64,000 bases of DNA from Kosakonia sacchari (GCA_900109485.1 FOAY01000016.1:1-64000); one strand, 5' to 3'; shown: positions 35,656 to 45,542, counted from the stretch's first letter. Made by a program: numbers and translations. The notes: a model not told the origin generated them from the letters alone.

Positions 35656-37245
35656 ATGAACTTAATGCAAATTTTCCGCCGTATTTTTCGGCGTATTGCT
35701 CCACGACAGTTTGGTTTGTTGGCCGGAATTTTTTGTATCATCGGTCTCTTTTCCGCGCTACAAATCACCTCATCCATCGTCCTTTCCGCGTCGTTACGCG
35801 ACGCACAAACCAGCGAACAACGGAACCAGCAGGCGCATCTGCAACAGGTACGGGTCGATGAAGCCCGCATCGCGCTGCTGACCGCCAGCGATCTGCTGAA
35901 CCGCGCAGGCGTCTATTTTATGCAGGATAAAGAGACCGGCTCGGATGGCAGCTGGCACAGCCTGATGGACGAAACCAAAAAAGCGCTCGACGATTCGCAA
36001 AAAGCCTGGCAGGCCTGGCTGGCGCTCAATCCACCGAAAGACGAAGGGCTGATTAACAGCTACCAGATGTTTTATGGCGCGCTGAAAGAGCAGGCGGACG
36101 GGCTGGTAAAAACCCAGTCGATTGACGCGTTTTTCGCCGTACCGGCGCAGGCGTTTCAGGCCGATTTTAACGACAACTACGCCCGCTTCCAGCAGGCCAG
36201 CGAAACACGTGCGGAGCAGGGCAGACAGGCGCTGATGTCAACGCTTGCGCAGTTGCAACATGTCTTCATGCTGGTTCCGGCATTGCTGCTGGTGATTGCC
36301 GTGCTGGTGTGGTTCGCCATGTCGCGCTGGGTCATTACGCCGTTGCGCAGGCTGATTGCGCATATCAATGTGCTTGCCGCCGGGGATTTGGGCACGCCGC
36401 TGCCATCGGTCCAGCGTTTTAACCGCGAAATCGATCAACTGGGCATGAGCATCGGCACGATGCAGCAGGGTCTGCAACAACTGGTGATGCAGGTCAGTGA
36501 TGCCACCTCGTCAATGGTTGAGACCATTGGCAGCCTGGCGGAAGGCAACCAGTCGCTGTATCAACAGTCGGCGAAACAGGCGCAAGAACTGACCGATGTG
36601 ACGGAACATATCGCCACGCTGGAGTCGCATGTCGAGGGCAACAGCGGTTTTGCCGAGCAGGCCCGTCAGCAGGCGGATGAAGCGCGCAAAGTGGCGGAAG
36701 GCGGCGACAGGATGATGGATACGGTGACGCAGTCGATGCGCGAAATCGTCGAACGCTCGGCAGAGATGCGCAATATTGTGTCGCTGATCGATGGCGTCGC
36801 TTTCCAGACCAATATTCTGGCGCTGAATGCCGCGATTGAAGCGGCGCACGCCGGTAATCACGGCCGCGGTTTTGCGGTAGTGGCGAAAGAAGTCGGGCTG
36901 CTGGCGCGCAAAAGCAGCCACTCCACACAAACCATTCAGCAACTGATCAACCACTCATTGCAGGGCATTAACGACGGCACCGCTGCCGTCAGCCGGCTGG
37001 AGGATAACCTGCAAAAGGTGACCGGGCTGGTGGCGCATTTAAGCGCGGTGCTGAGCGAAATATCGGCCGCCACGCTGAGCCAGGGGGAAAGCATTCACAA
37101 GATGACACGCCGCCTGCACTCACTGAACAGCGTGTCCCGCCGTACCGATGAACTGGTCTCGACCGCCACCCAGGCTTCCGAGCAGTTGCATCATGACTCT
37201 CACCAGCTACTGCAAGCGGTTGCGCGTTTTCGTCTTCCGGCCTGA
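35656..37245 (+). CDS. Methyl-accepting chemotaxis protein
   Basis: A 529-residue transducer. Membrane helices lie near residues 18-40 and 198-220, bounding a periplasmic helical sensor domain. A HAMP segment (RWVITPLRRLIAHINVLAAG) follows, then a long coiled coil with the signalling tip IVSLIDGVAFQTNILALNAA. The C-terminal adaptation pentapeptide of Tar/Tsr is absent, so it may rely on other receptors for methylation. The region after the tip (VGLLARKSSHSTQ) differs from common receptors. It inserts between sad and glsB, which are near neighbours in E. coli. Its ligand is unknown. Confidence 0.88.
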   Translation: MNLMQIFRRIFRRIAPRQFGLLAGIFCIIGLFSALQITSSIVLSASLRDAQTSEQRNQQAHLQQVRVDEARIALLTASDLLNRAGVYFMQDKETGSDGSWHSLMDETKKALDDSQKAWQAWLALNPPKDEGLINSYQMFYGALKEQADGLVKTQSIDAFFAVPAQAFQADFNDNYARFQQASETRAEQGRQALMSTLAQLQHVFMLVPALLLVIAVLVWFAMSRWVITPLRRLIAHINVLAAGDLGTPLPSVQRFNREIDQLGMSIGTMQQGLQQLVMQVSDATSSMVETIGSLAEGNQSLYQQSAKQAQELTDVTEHIATLESHVEGNSGFAEQARQQADEARKVAEGGDRMMDTVTQSMREIVERSAEMRNIVSLIDGVAFQTNILALNAAIEAAHAGNHGRGFAVVAKEVGLLARKSSHSTQTIQQLINHSLQGINDGTAAVSRLEDNLQKVTGLVAHLSAVLSEISAATLSQGESIHKMTRRLHSLNSVSRRTDELVSTATQASEQLHHDSHQLLQAVARFRLPA

Positions 37246-37306
37246 CGCCGCCGGGTAGCTCTGCTATACTCGCAGGCCATTTTTGGCCTGTGGGCAAGGG
37301 GTTAAC

Positions 37307-38233
37307 GTGGCAACGGTGATGGGAAATGAGGTTCTGGAAGCGGTGCTTGCGCAGGTTCGTCCGCTGCTGGGACAAGGCAAGGTCGCCGATTATATTCCGG
37401 CGCTGGCCTCGATCAGCGGCAACAAGCTGGGCGTAGCGGTCAGCACCGTTAACGGCGAGCATTTCCGCGCGGGGGATGCCGATGAGCGTTTCTCCATTCA
37501 GTCGATCTCTAAAGTGCTGAGTCTGGTAGTGGCGATGAACCACTATGCGGAAGAGGAGATTTGGCAGCGGGTGGGTAAAGATCCCTCCGGTCAGCCGTTT
37601 AATTCGCTGGTGCAACTGGAGATGGAGCAGGGCAAACCGCGCAACCCGTTTATCAACGCCGGGGCGCTGGTGGTCTGCGACATGCTGCAAAGCCGTCTCA
37701 GCGCGCCGCGCCAGCGGATGCTGGAAGTGGTGCGCAAACTCTCCGGCGTGCCGGATATCGCCTACGACAGCGCGGTGGCCCGCTCCGAGCTGGAACACTC
37801 GGCGCGCAATAACGCCATCGCCTGGCTGATGAAATCTTTCGGCAACTTCCATAACGATGTCACGACGGTTTTACAGAACTATTTTCACTACTGCGCACTC
37901 AAAATGAGCTGTGCGGAGCTGGCACAAACCTTCCTGTTTCTTGCCAATGGCGGCCATGCCGCGCATATTGAGTCCCCCGTGGTTTCCGCGCGACAGGCGC
38001 GACAGGTGAATGCGCTGATGGCGACCAGCGGCATGTATCAGAATGCCGGTGAGTTTGCCTGGCGCGTCGGCTTACCGGCGAAGTCAGGCGTGGGCGGCGG
38101 GATCGTGGCGGTTGTGCCGCAAGAGATGGTGATTGCCGTCTGGAGCCCGGAGCTGGACGCCACGGGAAACTCGCTGGCCGGGGTCGCTGTGCTGGAGGCG
38201 TTAACGCAAAAACTGGGGAGATCCGTGTACTGA
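37307..38233 (+). CDS. glsB: Glutaminase GlsB (YneH)
   Basis: A 308-residue serine-dependent beta-lactamase-like glutaminase that converts glutamine to glutamate and ammonia. GTG 37307 with AAGGGG upstream gives the same N-terminus and length as E. coli GlsB. Motifs are [12 protein letters not shown] (catalytic serine and lysine), [13 protein letters not shown] and [13 protein letters not shown]. The stop codon overlaps yneG (TGATG). Confidence 0.94.
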   Translation: MATVMGNEVLEAVLAQVRPLLGQGKVADYIPALASISGNKLGVAVSTVNGEHFRAGDADERFSIQSISKVLSLVVAMNHYAEEEIWQRVGKDPSGQPFNSLVQLEMEQGKPRNPFINAGALVVCDMLQSRLSAPRQRMLEVVRKLSGVPDIAYDSAVARSELEHSARNNAIAWLMKSFGNFHNDVTTVLQNYFHYCALKMSCAELAQTFLFLANGGHAAHIESPVVSARQARQVNALMATSGMYQNAGEFAWRVGLPAKSGVGGGIVAVVPQEMVIAVWSPELDATGNSLAGVAVLEALTQKLGRSVY

Positions 38234-38595
38234 TGGCTGATTTAGCACCACTGTTTGCGCGTCTGGAGCGTTCCACTTTTCGCTCCCGGTTCCGCCTGGG
38301 TGTGAAAGAGCGACAATATTGTATGGATAAAGGCGCGGAGGTGATTGCCTGCCACGCGGCAGATTTCGTCGCGCAGCGGCTGTCACCCGCTGAACCGCAA
38401 AATGATGGCAAGCAGACGCCCATGCGCGGCCATCCGGTGTTTATTGCCCAGCACGCAACGGCCACCTGCTGTCGTGGTTGTCTGGAGAAGTGGCACCATA
38501 TCGCGCGCGGTTACCCATTAACAGAAACGCAACAACAGTATATTGTTGACGTCATTTACCAGTGGCTGGTTATCCAGATGAATTCGCCGCGCTAA
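38233..38595 (+). CDS. yneG: DUF4186 family protein YneG
   Basis: A 120-residue protein matching E. coli YneG: FRLGVKERQYCMDKG, HPVFIAQHATATCCRGCLEKWH and the C-terminal helix. The HATATCCRGC segment is a probable metal or nucleic-acid-type cysteine motif. It is coupled to glsB by overlap. Function is not known. Confidence 0.9.
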   Translation: MADLAPLFARLERSTFRSRFRLGVKERQYCMDKGAEVIACHAADFVAQRLSPAEPQNDGKQTPMRGHPVFIAQHATATCCRGCLEKWHHIARGYPLTETQQQYIVDVIYQWLVIQMNSPR

Positions 38596-38668
38596 GTACG
38601 GCGCCTCCCGCAGGGGATTAAACGATTCACCGAATGTGGCTCCTGCCAGTGATATGGATTGAGATGAG

Positions 38669-40117
38669 ATGCGTGCATTTTTTTCAACCCCTTTCCGCCC
38701 GTTGCGGGAGGAGGCTCCGCTCACTAACGCGGTCGTTATTTTTATCCTGACCACCCTGTTCTATTTTCTCGGCGCGATGATGCGCCTGGTCGAAGAGCTG
38801 TCGCTGTTCTGGCCGCTCAATGCGGTGATGGCCGGGGTGTTTGCCCGCTACGCTTTTCTCCACCGCTGGCATTACTATCTTATTAGCTACGCCGCGATGC
38901 TGGTTTACGATGCGATCACCACCAGTTGGGGCATGGCGTCGCTTGTCATCAACTTCTCAAACATGGTGTTTATCATCACTATGGCGCAGCTTATTGGCGC
39001 AAAACGACGCCAGATGATTAAGACGCCGGAGCCGGGCAGTGCCCTGATGCTGTTTGGTTATTGCCTGCTGGCCGCGCTGCTGTGCGGTTTCTTCGGCGCG
39101 ATAGGGTCGGTCGGCATTAACGGCCAGGGGTTCTGGCCGTTGCTGGCCGACTGGTTTGGCGAACAGTTTTCCACCGGCGTGCTGATCCTGCCGGGTGTGC
39201 TGACCATGAGCTGGCCGCGCAAGCCGCTGCACTTCTCCCTGCGACGGGGCATGCCGGTTGTCGCCGTTGTCGTCTCGGTGATTGCGTCGGTGGCGATCGG
39301 CGGGGCGGGTAGCCTGGCGTTTCCCTTACCGGCGTTGATCTGGTGCGCGGTACGCTATTCCCTGCCGTTTACCTCGCTGATCACGCTGTTGACCGGCGGC
39401 GTGGAAATTATCCTCGTCTCCAGCAGCGTGATTGATATCTCGATCGCCTCGCCGATGGAGATCCCGCATATGCTCTCTGCGCGCCTGGGGATTGCCACCA
39501 TGGCGATCTGCCCGGTGATTGTCTCCGTCAGCGTCGAGGCGATTAATCGCCTGATGCGCCAGGTTTCTCTGCGCGCGGATTTCGATTTTCTCACCCGCGT
39601 TTATTCTCGTTCGGGGCTGTATGAAGCGCTGAACCACGATGACAAACGCTTTGCCGATAAGCATTTATCGGTGATGTTGCTGGATATCGACTATTTTAAA
39701 AGCGTGAATGACAGCTATGGCCATGAGTGCGGTGACCAGGTTCTGGCTTCCTTTGCGCAGCAGATCCAGCGGGTGTTGGGCAATCGCGGGATGGTAGCGC
39801 GCATGGGCGGCGAAGAGTTTGTGGTGGTGGCAACCACCCTTGATCCGCAAGAGGGTGTGCAACTGGCGGAAACGCTGCGCCTTTCGGTGGCGAATCATCC
39901 CTTCCAGTGGCGGCAGCAGACACTGCATTTGACGGTCAGTATCGGTATCAGCAGCGGCAAAACCGATGCCTGGCAGTTAACGGAGAGGTTTAATGCGCTG
40001 CTGGCGACCGCTGATGAAAATCTCTACCGGTCGAAAAAACAGGGACGAAATCGCACGACCCGGAGCGATGTGGCGGCGAAACCTACCGCGACCGCGCCAG
40101 TGCTGCTTGATAATTAA
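38669..40117 (+). CDS. dgcF: MASE1-like membrane diguanylate cyclase (YneF/DgcF type)
   Basis: A 482-residue protein with eight or so N-terminal membrane helices (MASE1-like sensor) and a C-terminal GGDEF domain. The active-site motif is RMGGEEFVVV, preceded by LDIDYFKSVNDSYGHECGD, so it should make cyclic-di-GMP. The inhibitory RxxD site expected five residues before GGEEF is absent (GNRG), so product inhibition may be weak. Position between yneG and uxaB matches E. coli yneF. It begins a run of three GGDEF genes. Confidence 0.87.
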   Translation: MRAFFSTPFRPLREEAPLTNAVVIFILTTLFYFLGAMMRLVEELSLFWPLNAVMAGVFARYAFLHRWHYYLISYAAMLVYDAITTSWGMASLVINFSNMVFIITMAQLIGAKRRQMIKTPEPGSALMLFGYCLLAALLCGFFGAIGSVGINGQGFWPLLADWFGEQFSTGVLILPGVLTMSWPRKPLHFSLRRGMPVVAVVVSVIASVAIGGAGSLAFPLPALIWCAVRYSLPFTSLITLLTGGVEIILVSSSVIDISIASPMEIPHMLSARLGIATMAICPVIVSVSVEAINRLMRQVSLRADFDFLTRVYSRSGLYEALNHDDKRFADKHLSVMLLDIDYFKSVNDSYGHECGDQVLASFAQQIQRVLGNRGMVARMGGEEFVVVATTLDPQEGVQLAETLRLSVANHPFQWRQQTLHLTVSIGISSGKTDAWQLTERFNALLATADENLYRSKKQGRNRTTRSDVAAKPTATAPVLLDN

Positions 40118-40228
40118 CTCCGCAATTGATGGCAGAAGCAATTAATATCCTTAACTTATTAAATTGCTTGCTACTCATTTTTAAGGTTAATACTATTGAC
40201 TCCTGTACGTAGCGGAATATAACGCGAC

Positions 40229-41284
40229 ATGATCGGGTCAGACAATTTGAATAAAAATGAGCGTGTTGCTGGCAGTGGTTTTGTCAGGCGAATGTATCTG
40301 ATGCGTATTCTGGGAACACTGCTGTGCTTTTTCCCTATTCTTTCCGTTCTGCTCGAATTACAGCGCCCGCTGTGGTGTATTCTCCTCCTCGCTGCGAATG
40401 CCTTTCTCTGGCCGACTATTGCTTTCCTGCGCGCGCGCAAAGCGCAACTGCCGCTGCAAATTGAGCACCAGAACCTGGTGATCGATGCGGGCGCGGGCGG
40501 TTTGTGGATCGCGCTGATGGCGGTGAATCCGCTGCCGTCAGTGGTGATTGCCACCATTCTGCTTACCGATCGTTTATCAGCGGGCGGTTTTGTTCTGATG
40601 CGCAAAGCGGCGCTGGCGCTGCTGGCGGTATTTATGCTGAGCTGGATTGCGCTTGGTACCCCGTTCGATGTGCTGGTCACCCAGCGCACGATGTTCGCCA
40701 CACTGCCGCTGATTGGCATTTATATGCTGGCGCTCAGCGTACTGACCGACAGCATGGCGGTGAAATTGCGGATGAAAAGCCGCGAGCTGGAGCGCATCGC
40801 GATGATGGATCCGCTGCTCGATATCGCGAACCGCCGCCTGCTGGAAAAGCGTATCCAGTATGAACTGGACAAATTGCGCACTGCGCCGGGCCACTCGTCA
40901 TTGATGTTTATCGATATTGACAACTTCAAAGAGGTGAATGACCGGTTTGGTCACAAGGTCGGCGATGCCCTGCTGGTGGCGGTGTCGAAGATTTTGCATA
41001 TCGCCACCCGCAAAACAGATACGCCCGCGCGGCTGGGCGGTGATGAGTTTGTGATCCTCTTGCCGGACACGCCGCAGGAGGAGGCGCATGCCGTCGCAAC
41101 GCGTATTATGGATGCGGCGGCCGTGATGACAGTCGTGCAGGAATATGCCTTTAAATGCACTTTAAGCATTGGCATTGCCAGCGCGCTTCCGGGCATGAAT
41201 GACGTAACTGACTGGTTAAAAGCGGCGGATGACGCGCTGTACCAGGCAAAAAGACTGGGTAAAAACCAGATCTACTCCCACTGA
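40229..41284 (+). CDS. GGDEF-domain diguanylate cyclase with membrane N-terminus
   Basis: A 351-residue protein. About six membrane helices fill residues 15-170, followed by a GGDEF domain with FIDIDNFKEVNDRFGHKVGD and RLGGDEFVILLP. The RxxD inhibitory site is present (RKTD five residues before GGDEF). It should be an active, product-inhibited cyclic-di-GMP synthase. No ribosome site is obvious before the ATG; GCGGAA is the best candidate. It is the second of three cyclases in a row. Confidence 0.87.
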   Translation: MIGSDNLNKNERVAGSGFVRRMYLMRILGTLLCFFPILSVLLELQRPLWCILLLAANAFLWPTIAFLRARKAQLPLQIEHQNLVIDAGAGGLWIALMAVNPLPSVVIATILLTDRLSAGGFVLMRKAALALLAVFMLSWIALGTPFDVLVTQRTMFATLPLIGIYMLALSVLTDSMAVKLRMKSRELERIAMMDPLLDIANRRLLEKRIQYELDKLRTAPGHSSLMFIDIDNFKEVNDRFGHKVGDALLVAVSKILHIATRKTDTPARLGGDEFVILLPDTPQEEAHAVATRIMDAAAVMTVVQEYAFKCTLSIGIASALPGMNDVTDWLKAADDALYQAKRLGKNQIYSH

Positions 41285-41388
41285 CAAACGTGCTGAATAG
41301 GCTAAGCTTAATGCTGTATCCCGCGATTGAACGACCGTTTTTTCATACCTTTGCGGAAACAGCCAGTAAATGATGAGATCGGCATCCT

Positions 41389-42357
41389 ATGAAAATACCT
41401 GCTATCCCCGCAGATGAAGATAAACGTCTGGCGTCTCTGCGTGATTCCGGACTGCTGGACAGCGGCGTCACCGAGCGCCTTGACCGCCTGACCCGGCTGG
41501 CAAAGCGAATGTTCGGCGTGCGGGCGGCACTGATTACGCTGATTGACGAAGAGACTATGCACTTCAAATCCAGTGACGGTTTCCCGAAAGATACGCTGCC
41601 GCGCAAAATCTCCTTTTGCGGCCACGCGATCCTCTGCGCTGAGCCGATGATTATTCCTGATGCTACCCTCGACGAGCGTTTTTCCGGCAACCCGCTGGTC
41701 ACCGGTGAGGCGCATATCCGTTTCTATGCCGGGCATCCTTTGCACCTGCCGGATGGCGCGGTGGTGGGATCGTTTTGTCTGATCGACAAAGAGCCGCGCG
41801 AATTAAGCAATGTGGATCTGGATAGCCTGAAAGATTTCGCCTCCATCGTCGAAGATGAATTTGCGGTGATGAGCGCGGCCACCACCGATGAACTCACCGG
41901 GTTGTTTAACCGCCGTGGTTTCGACAGCCTGGCGAAGTTTGCCATTTACGGTGCGCGCCGCCGGGCAGAGCCGCTAACGCTGGCGTGGATCGATCTGGAC
42001 AACTTCAAAGAGATTAATGACACCTGGGGACATGCCGAAGGCGATGAAGCGTTGAAAGCGATGTCTTCGGTGATGACCGCCAGCCTGCGTGAAGCCGATC
42101 TGCGGGTGCGTTATGGCGGTGACGAATTCGCCATTGTCTTTTCCGACACCGACGAGCAGGGGGCGTGGATCGCTATGCAGCATCTGGTCGAACAGGTTGA
42201 AGCGTGGAACCAGACTTCCGGAAAAGCGTGGAAGCTGCACTTTTCCTGGGGCGTGAGCGAGTTTGATCACAACGGCAATGGCGAGCTGCACCCGTGGATT
42301 AAAGACGCGGATCAGAAAATGTACGCCATGAAAACACATAGCAACCGCGCCCGTTAA
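41389..42357 (+). CDS. GAF-GGDEF diguanylate cyclase
   Basis: A 322-residue cytoplasmic protein. Residues 5-150 form a GAF domain (SFCGHAILCAEPMIIPDA and FYAGHPLHLPDGAVVGSFC are its typical motifs). The C-terminal GGDEF domain has WIDLDNFKEINDTWGHAEGD and RYGGDEFAIVF, with a READ inhibitory site. The layout resembles E. coli DgcP (YeaP). It would make cyclic-di-GMP in response to a small ligand bound by the GAF domain. Confidence 0.88.
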   Translation: MKIPAIPADEDKRLASLRDSGLLDSGVTERLDRLTRLAKRMFGVRAALITLIDEETMHFKSSDGFPKDTLPRKISFCGHAILCAEPMIIPDATLDERFSGNPLVTGEAHIRFYAGHPLHLPDGAVVGSFCLIDKEPRELSNVDLDSLKDFASIVEDEFAVMSAATTDELTGLFNRRGFDSLAKFAIYGARRRAEPLTLAWIDLDNFKEINDTWGHAEGDEALKAMSSVMTASLREADLRVRYGGDEFAIVFSDTDEQGAWIAMQHLVEQVEAWNQTSGKAWKLHFSWGVSEFDHNGNGELHPWIKDADQKMYAMKTHSNRAR

Positions 42358-42493
42358 ACCTTCACAAAAACCTGGTACTGCGGCACGTGTGTTGCAGGCA
42401 GGCAAATAAGAGAGTGGTTGTTTTACAAGGAATTAAAATAACCACTTATCCTTGTCCGAGCGAGACGCTCACTTCCCCTGGTGATTCCCTTTG

Positions 42494-42643
42494 CGAGGTG
42501 CTGGAAAACGGACCTCCACCGGCAGCGGCGCGGAACATTTCTACCAACAATCTGGCTGGCAATGCGCCGGCGAAATGCCGCGCTATGCACTGATTCGGGA
42601 CGGAAATGTGACGGGTACGACAAATCTTTACAAGTTTATCTAA
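42494..42643 (+). pseudogene. C-terminal remnant of a GNAT acetyltransferase
   Basis: In one frame the sequence ends TSTGSGAEHFYQQSGW then ends in MPRYALIRDGNVTGTTNLYK before a TAA at 42641. This is the typical tail of a GNAT enzyme (AExFYxxxGWxxxGxxPxYAL). No start or acetyl-CoA loop precedes it; a fragment reading RGAGKR directly before could be the collapsed loop. It shows an ancestral gene was deleted between the cyclases and uxaB. The rest of the 400-base gap holds only the uxaB leader. Confidence 0.6.
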
Positions 42644-42660
42644 TTTGGTCTAATAAGACG
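42634..42660 (+). promoter_or_regulatory. Possible ExuR/UxuR-type operator upstream of uxaB
   Basis: The stretch TTATCTAATTTGGTCTAAT carries one half (ATTTGGT) of the ExuR/UxuR consensus AATTGGTATACCAATT, and an ACACCAAT word lies about 60 bases further on. uxaB in E. coli is controlled by ExuR. The match is partial. Confidence 0.3.
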
Positions 42661-42759
42661 GCCCATTTTGATCAAAACAGGGTTTCATGGTCGAAAAGTC
42701 TGATAAGTTATTACACCAATCTCCCAAGGTTGTATGACTAATCAAAAAAGGAACCCACT

Positions 42760-44211
42760 GTGAACACATTAAACCGTCGCAACTTTCCCGGCGCTGAATA
42801 CCCTGAACGCATTATTCAGTTCGGCGAAGGGAATTTCTTGCGCGCTTTTGTTGACTGGCAAATCGATCTGCTGAACGAGCACACCGACCTTGACGCCGGT
42901 GTGGTGGTCGTTCGCCCGATCCAGAGTGATTTCCCGCCGTCGCTGAGCACGCAGGATGGCCTTTATACCACGATTATTCGCGGCCTGAACGAGCAGGGCG
43001 AAGCGGTGAGCGATGCGCGTCTTATCCGCTCTGTTAACCGCGAAATCAGTGTTTATGGTCAGTACGATGAGTTCCTGAGACTGGCACACAACCCGAATAT
43101 CCGTTTTGTGTTCTCTAACACCACGGAAGCCGGTATCAGCTACCATGCGGGCGATAAATTCGACGATGCGCCGGCCGTCAGCTACCCGGCAAAACTGACC
43201 CGTCTGCTGTTCGAACGTTTCAGCCACTTCTCTGGCGCGGCCGATAAAGGCTGGGTGATCATTCCGTGTGAACTGATTGATTACAATGGTGATGCGCTGC
43301 GTGAACTGGTACTGCGTTATGCGCAGGAGTGGGCGCTGGGCGCAGAATTCATCCAGTGGCTGGATGCGGCGAACGATTTCTGCTCCACGCTGGTTGACCG
43401 CATCGTAACCGGTTATCCGCGTGATGAAGTGGCAAAACTGGAAGCCGAGCTGGGCTATCTCGACAGTTTCCTCGATACCGCAGAGCACTTCTATCTGTTC
43501 GTAATCCAGGGGCCGAAATCACTGGCCTCCGAACTGCGTCTCGACAAACTGCCGCTTAACGTCCTGATTGTTGACGACATTAAGCCGTACAAAGAGCGTA
43601 AAGTGGCGATCCTCAACGGCGCGCATACCGCGCTGGTACCGGTGGCATTCCAGGCTGGTCTGGATACCGTTGGCGAAGCGATGAACGACAGCGAAATCTG
43701 TGCGTTTGTTGAAAAAGCGATTTATGAAGAGATCATTCCGGTGCTCGATCTGCCGCGCGATGAGCTGGAGTCGTTCGCCAGCGCCGTGACCGGGCGTTTC
43801 CGCAACCCGTACATCAAGCATCAGTTGCTGTCGATTGCGCTGAATGGTATGACCAAATTCCGGACCCGTATTCTGCCGCAGTTGCTGGCAGGGCAGAAAG
43901 TGACCGGCAAACTGCCTGCGCGTCTGACTTTCGCCCTTGCTGCGCTGATTGCATTCTACCGCGGTGAGCGTAACGGCCAGCCGTATCCGGTACAGGATGA
44001 TGCGCACTGGATCGAACGCTACCAGCAGCTCTGGAGCCAGCATGGCGATCGCCAGATCAGCACCAGCGAACTGGTGAAAGCCGTGTTGTCCGTCAGCGAA
44101 CACTGGGAACAGGATCTGAGCAAAATCGCAGGCCTGGTGGAACAGGTGTCGCTGGATCTGGATGCGATTCTGCTGCGTGGCATGCGTGAAGCGGTAAAAC
44201 CGCTGTGCTAA
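42760..44211 (+). CDS. uxaB: Tagaturonate reductase (altronate oxidoreductase) UxaB
   Basis: A 483-residue enzyme close to E. coli UxaB over its full length. It reduces tagaturonate to altronate with NADH in galacturonate breakdown, a pathway suited to a plant associate. Recognisable segments are [34 protein letters not shown] and [17 protein letters not shown]. It starts with GTG at 42760 after AAAAAGGA and ends in a strong terminator. Confidence 0.95.
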   Translation: MNTLNRRNFPGAEYPERIIQFGEGNFLRAFVDWQIDLLNEHTDLDAGVVVVRPIQSDFPPSLSTQDGLYTTIIRGLNEQGEAVSDARLIRSVNREISVYGQYDEFLRLAHNPNIRFVFSNTTEAGISYHAGDKFDDAPAVSYPAKLTRLLFERFSHFSGAADKGWVIIPCELIDYNGDALRELVLRYAQEWALGAEFIQWLDAANDFCSTLVDRIVTGYPRDEVAKLEAELGYLDSFLDTAEHFYLFVIQGPKSLASELRLDKLPLNVLIVDDIKPYKERKVAILNGAHTALVPVAFQAGLDTVGEAMNDSEICAFVEKAIYEEIIPVLDLPRDELESFASAVTGRFRNPYIKHQLLSIALNGMTKFRTRILPQLLAGQKVTGKLPARLTFALAALIAFYRGERNGQPYPVQDDAHWIERYQQLWSQHGDRQISTSELVKAVLSVSEHWEQDLSKIAGLVEQVSLDLDAILLRGMREAVKPLC

Positions 44212-44232
44212 GCGGCAAACGCTGAATAGGGG

Positions 44233-44257
44233 AACCCGGCTGCGGCCGGGTTTTTTT
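44233..44257 (+). terminator. Intrinsic terminator of uxaB
   Basis: AACCCGGC and GCCGGGTT form an eight-pair stem with a TGCG loop, followed by seven T residues. It is the clearest rho-independent terminator in the window. Confidence 0.92.
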
Positions 44258-44383
44258 ATGCCGCATGTTTTACACTCATTTTAGTTACAACATACTTATT
44301 TAGAGTTGTATAACAGGTTTCAGTAACTTCTGTGCCAGTTATCGTCGACCAGATTGATTCTTCGTCACAATTCCTTAGCAAAC

Positions 44384-44412
44384 TTGCAACTGTGATTGCG
44401 ATCACGTTTAAT
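44384..44412 (+). promoter_or_regulatory. Promoter with embedded CRP site upstream of yneE
   Basis: TTGCAA (44384-44389) and TTTAAT (44407-44412) are separated by 17 bases. A nearly perfect CRP site, TGTGATTGCGATCACG (44391-44406), fills the space between them. CRP bound there would block rather than activate this promoter, if it is real. Confidence 0.45.
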
Positions 44413-44445
44413 AGCGCAGCGCTCCCATTTACCTGCAACTACATA

Positions 44446-45360
44446 ATGATCGTTCGACCACAACAACACTGGCTTCCCCGTCTTTTCGTCTGGCACGGTT
44501 CGGTTCTGCCGAAAATCAGTTCACGTCTCTTCATGAACTTCCTGCTTTCCATCTTTGTGGTGTTGATGCTTCCCTGGTATACCTCGCTGGGCATCAAACT
44601 GACCGTCGCGCCATTCAGCATTCTCGGCGTTGCTATCGCTATCTTCCTCGGTTTTCGTAATAACGCCTGTTATTCGCGCTACAGCGAAGCGCGTTTACTG
44701 TGGGGACAATTGATGATTGCCTCGCGCTCATTGCTGCGGGAAGTGAAAACCACGCTACCGAATGAACGCGATATTACGCACTTTATTCGTCTTCAGGTGG
44801 CCTTTGCCCACAGCCTGCGCATGACGCTGCGGCGTAAACCGCAGGCGGAAACGCTGGCGAAATATTTAACCGCTCAAGAGTTGCAGGTGGTGCTGGAGGC
44901 GCATTCGCCCGCGAACCGCATCCTGCTGATCATGGCGGAGTGGCTGGGCGAGCGTCGTGCGCAGGGGGCGCTTTCCGACATCTTATTCCAGAGCATTACG
45001 CAGCGGCTGCATGATATGTCCGTAGTGCTTTCCGGCTGCGAGCGCATTTTTACCACGCCGCTGCCTTTTGCTTATTCACTGATTCTGCACCGCACGGTCT
45101 ATCTGTTCTGCATTATGTTGCCGTTTGCGCTGGTGGTGGATTTGCACTACATGACGCCGTTTGTTTCTGTGCTGATCTCTTACACCTTTATCTCACTGGA
45201 TACGCTGGCAGAAGAGCTGGAAGAGCCGTTTGGCGTCGAAGATAACGATCTGCCGCTGGATGCGATTTGCAACGCTATCGAGATCGATCTGCTGCAGATG
45301 CAGGGCGAAAAAACGCTACCGCACAAAATGACCGCAGACAAAAATTATCAGCTGACCTAA
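44446..45360 (+). CDS. yneE: Bestrophin-like membrane protein YneE
   Basis: A 304-residue member of the bacterial bestrophin family, the same length as E. coli YneE. Start at ATG 44446 gives the conserved MIVRPQQHWLPRLFVWHGS. Membrane helices and the motif FLGFRNNACYSRYSEARLLWGQ are typical. Bestrophins form pentameric ion channels; the ion passed by YneE is not settled. Its gene follows uxaB as in E. coli. Confidence 0.93.
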   Translation: MIVRPQQHWLPRLFVWHGSVLPKISSRLFMNFLLSIFVVLMLPWYTSLGIKLTVAPFSILGVAIAIFLGFRNNACYSRYSEARLLWGQLMIASRSLLREVKTTLPNERDITHFIRLQVAFAHSLRMTLRRKPQAETLAKYLTAQELQVVLEAHSPANRILLIMAEWLGERRAQGALSDILFQSITQRLHDMSVVLSGCERIFTTPLPFAYSLILHRTVYLFCIMLPFALVVDLHYMTPFVSVLISYTFISLDTLAEELEEPFGVEDNDLPLDAICNAIEIDLLQMQGEKTLPHKMTADKNYQLT

Positions 45361-45437
45361 ACTTTCAGATGTCAGAGTAAGACACATTACGCATTTTTCG
45401 CTTTAATGACATTACTCAGCATAAAGAGGGACGCGCG

Positions 45438-45542
45438 ATGGAAAACTCAGACAGAACGATATCGCTGGCCGTAATGTTGGTTGTCAGCTTATCTCTTCTC
45501 GCTACGGCGTGGGATCTCTCCTTCGTGAGTAGCTTGCCCTGA
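45438..45542 (+). CDS. Small hydrophobic protein, 34 residues
   Basis: An ATG preceded by AGAGGGA at seven bases opens a 34-codon frame. The protein has a short polar start (MENSDRTIS), one membrane helix (LAVMLVVSLSLLATAW) and a short tail. The ribosome site and helix make it a credible small membrane protein, 77 bases after yneE and ending 3 bases before the convergent MocR gene. No known family was recognised. Confidence 0.55.
   Translation: MENSDRTISLAVMLVVSLSLLATAWDLSFVSSLP

Noticed and set aside
34617..35870. Open frame of over 400 codons opposite sad
   Set aside because: Sad is certain on the plus strand; the antisense product shows only low-complexity basic sequence.
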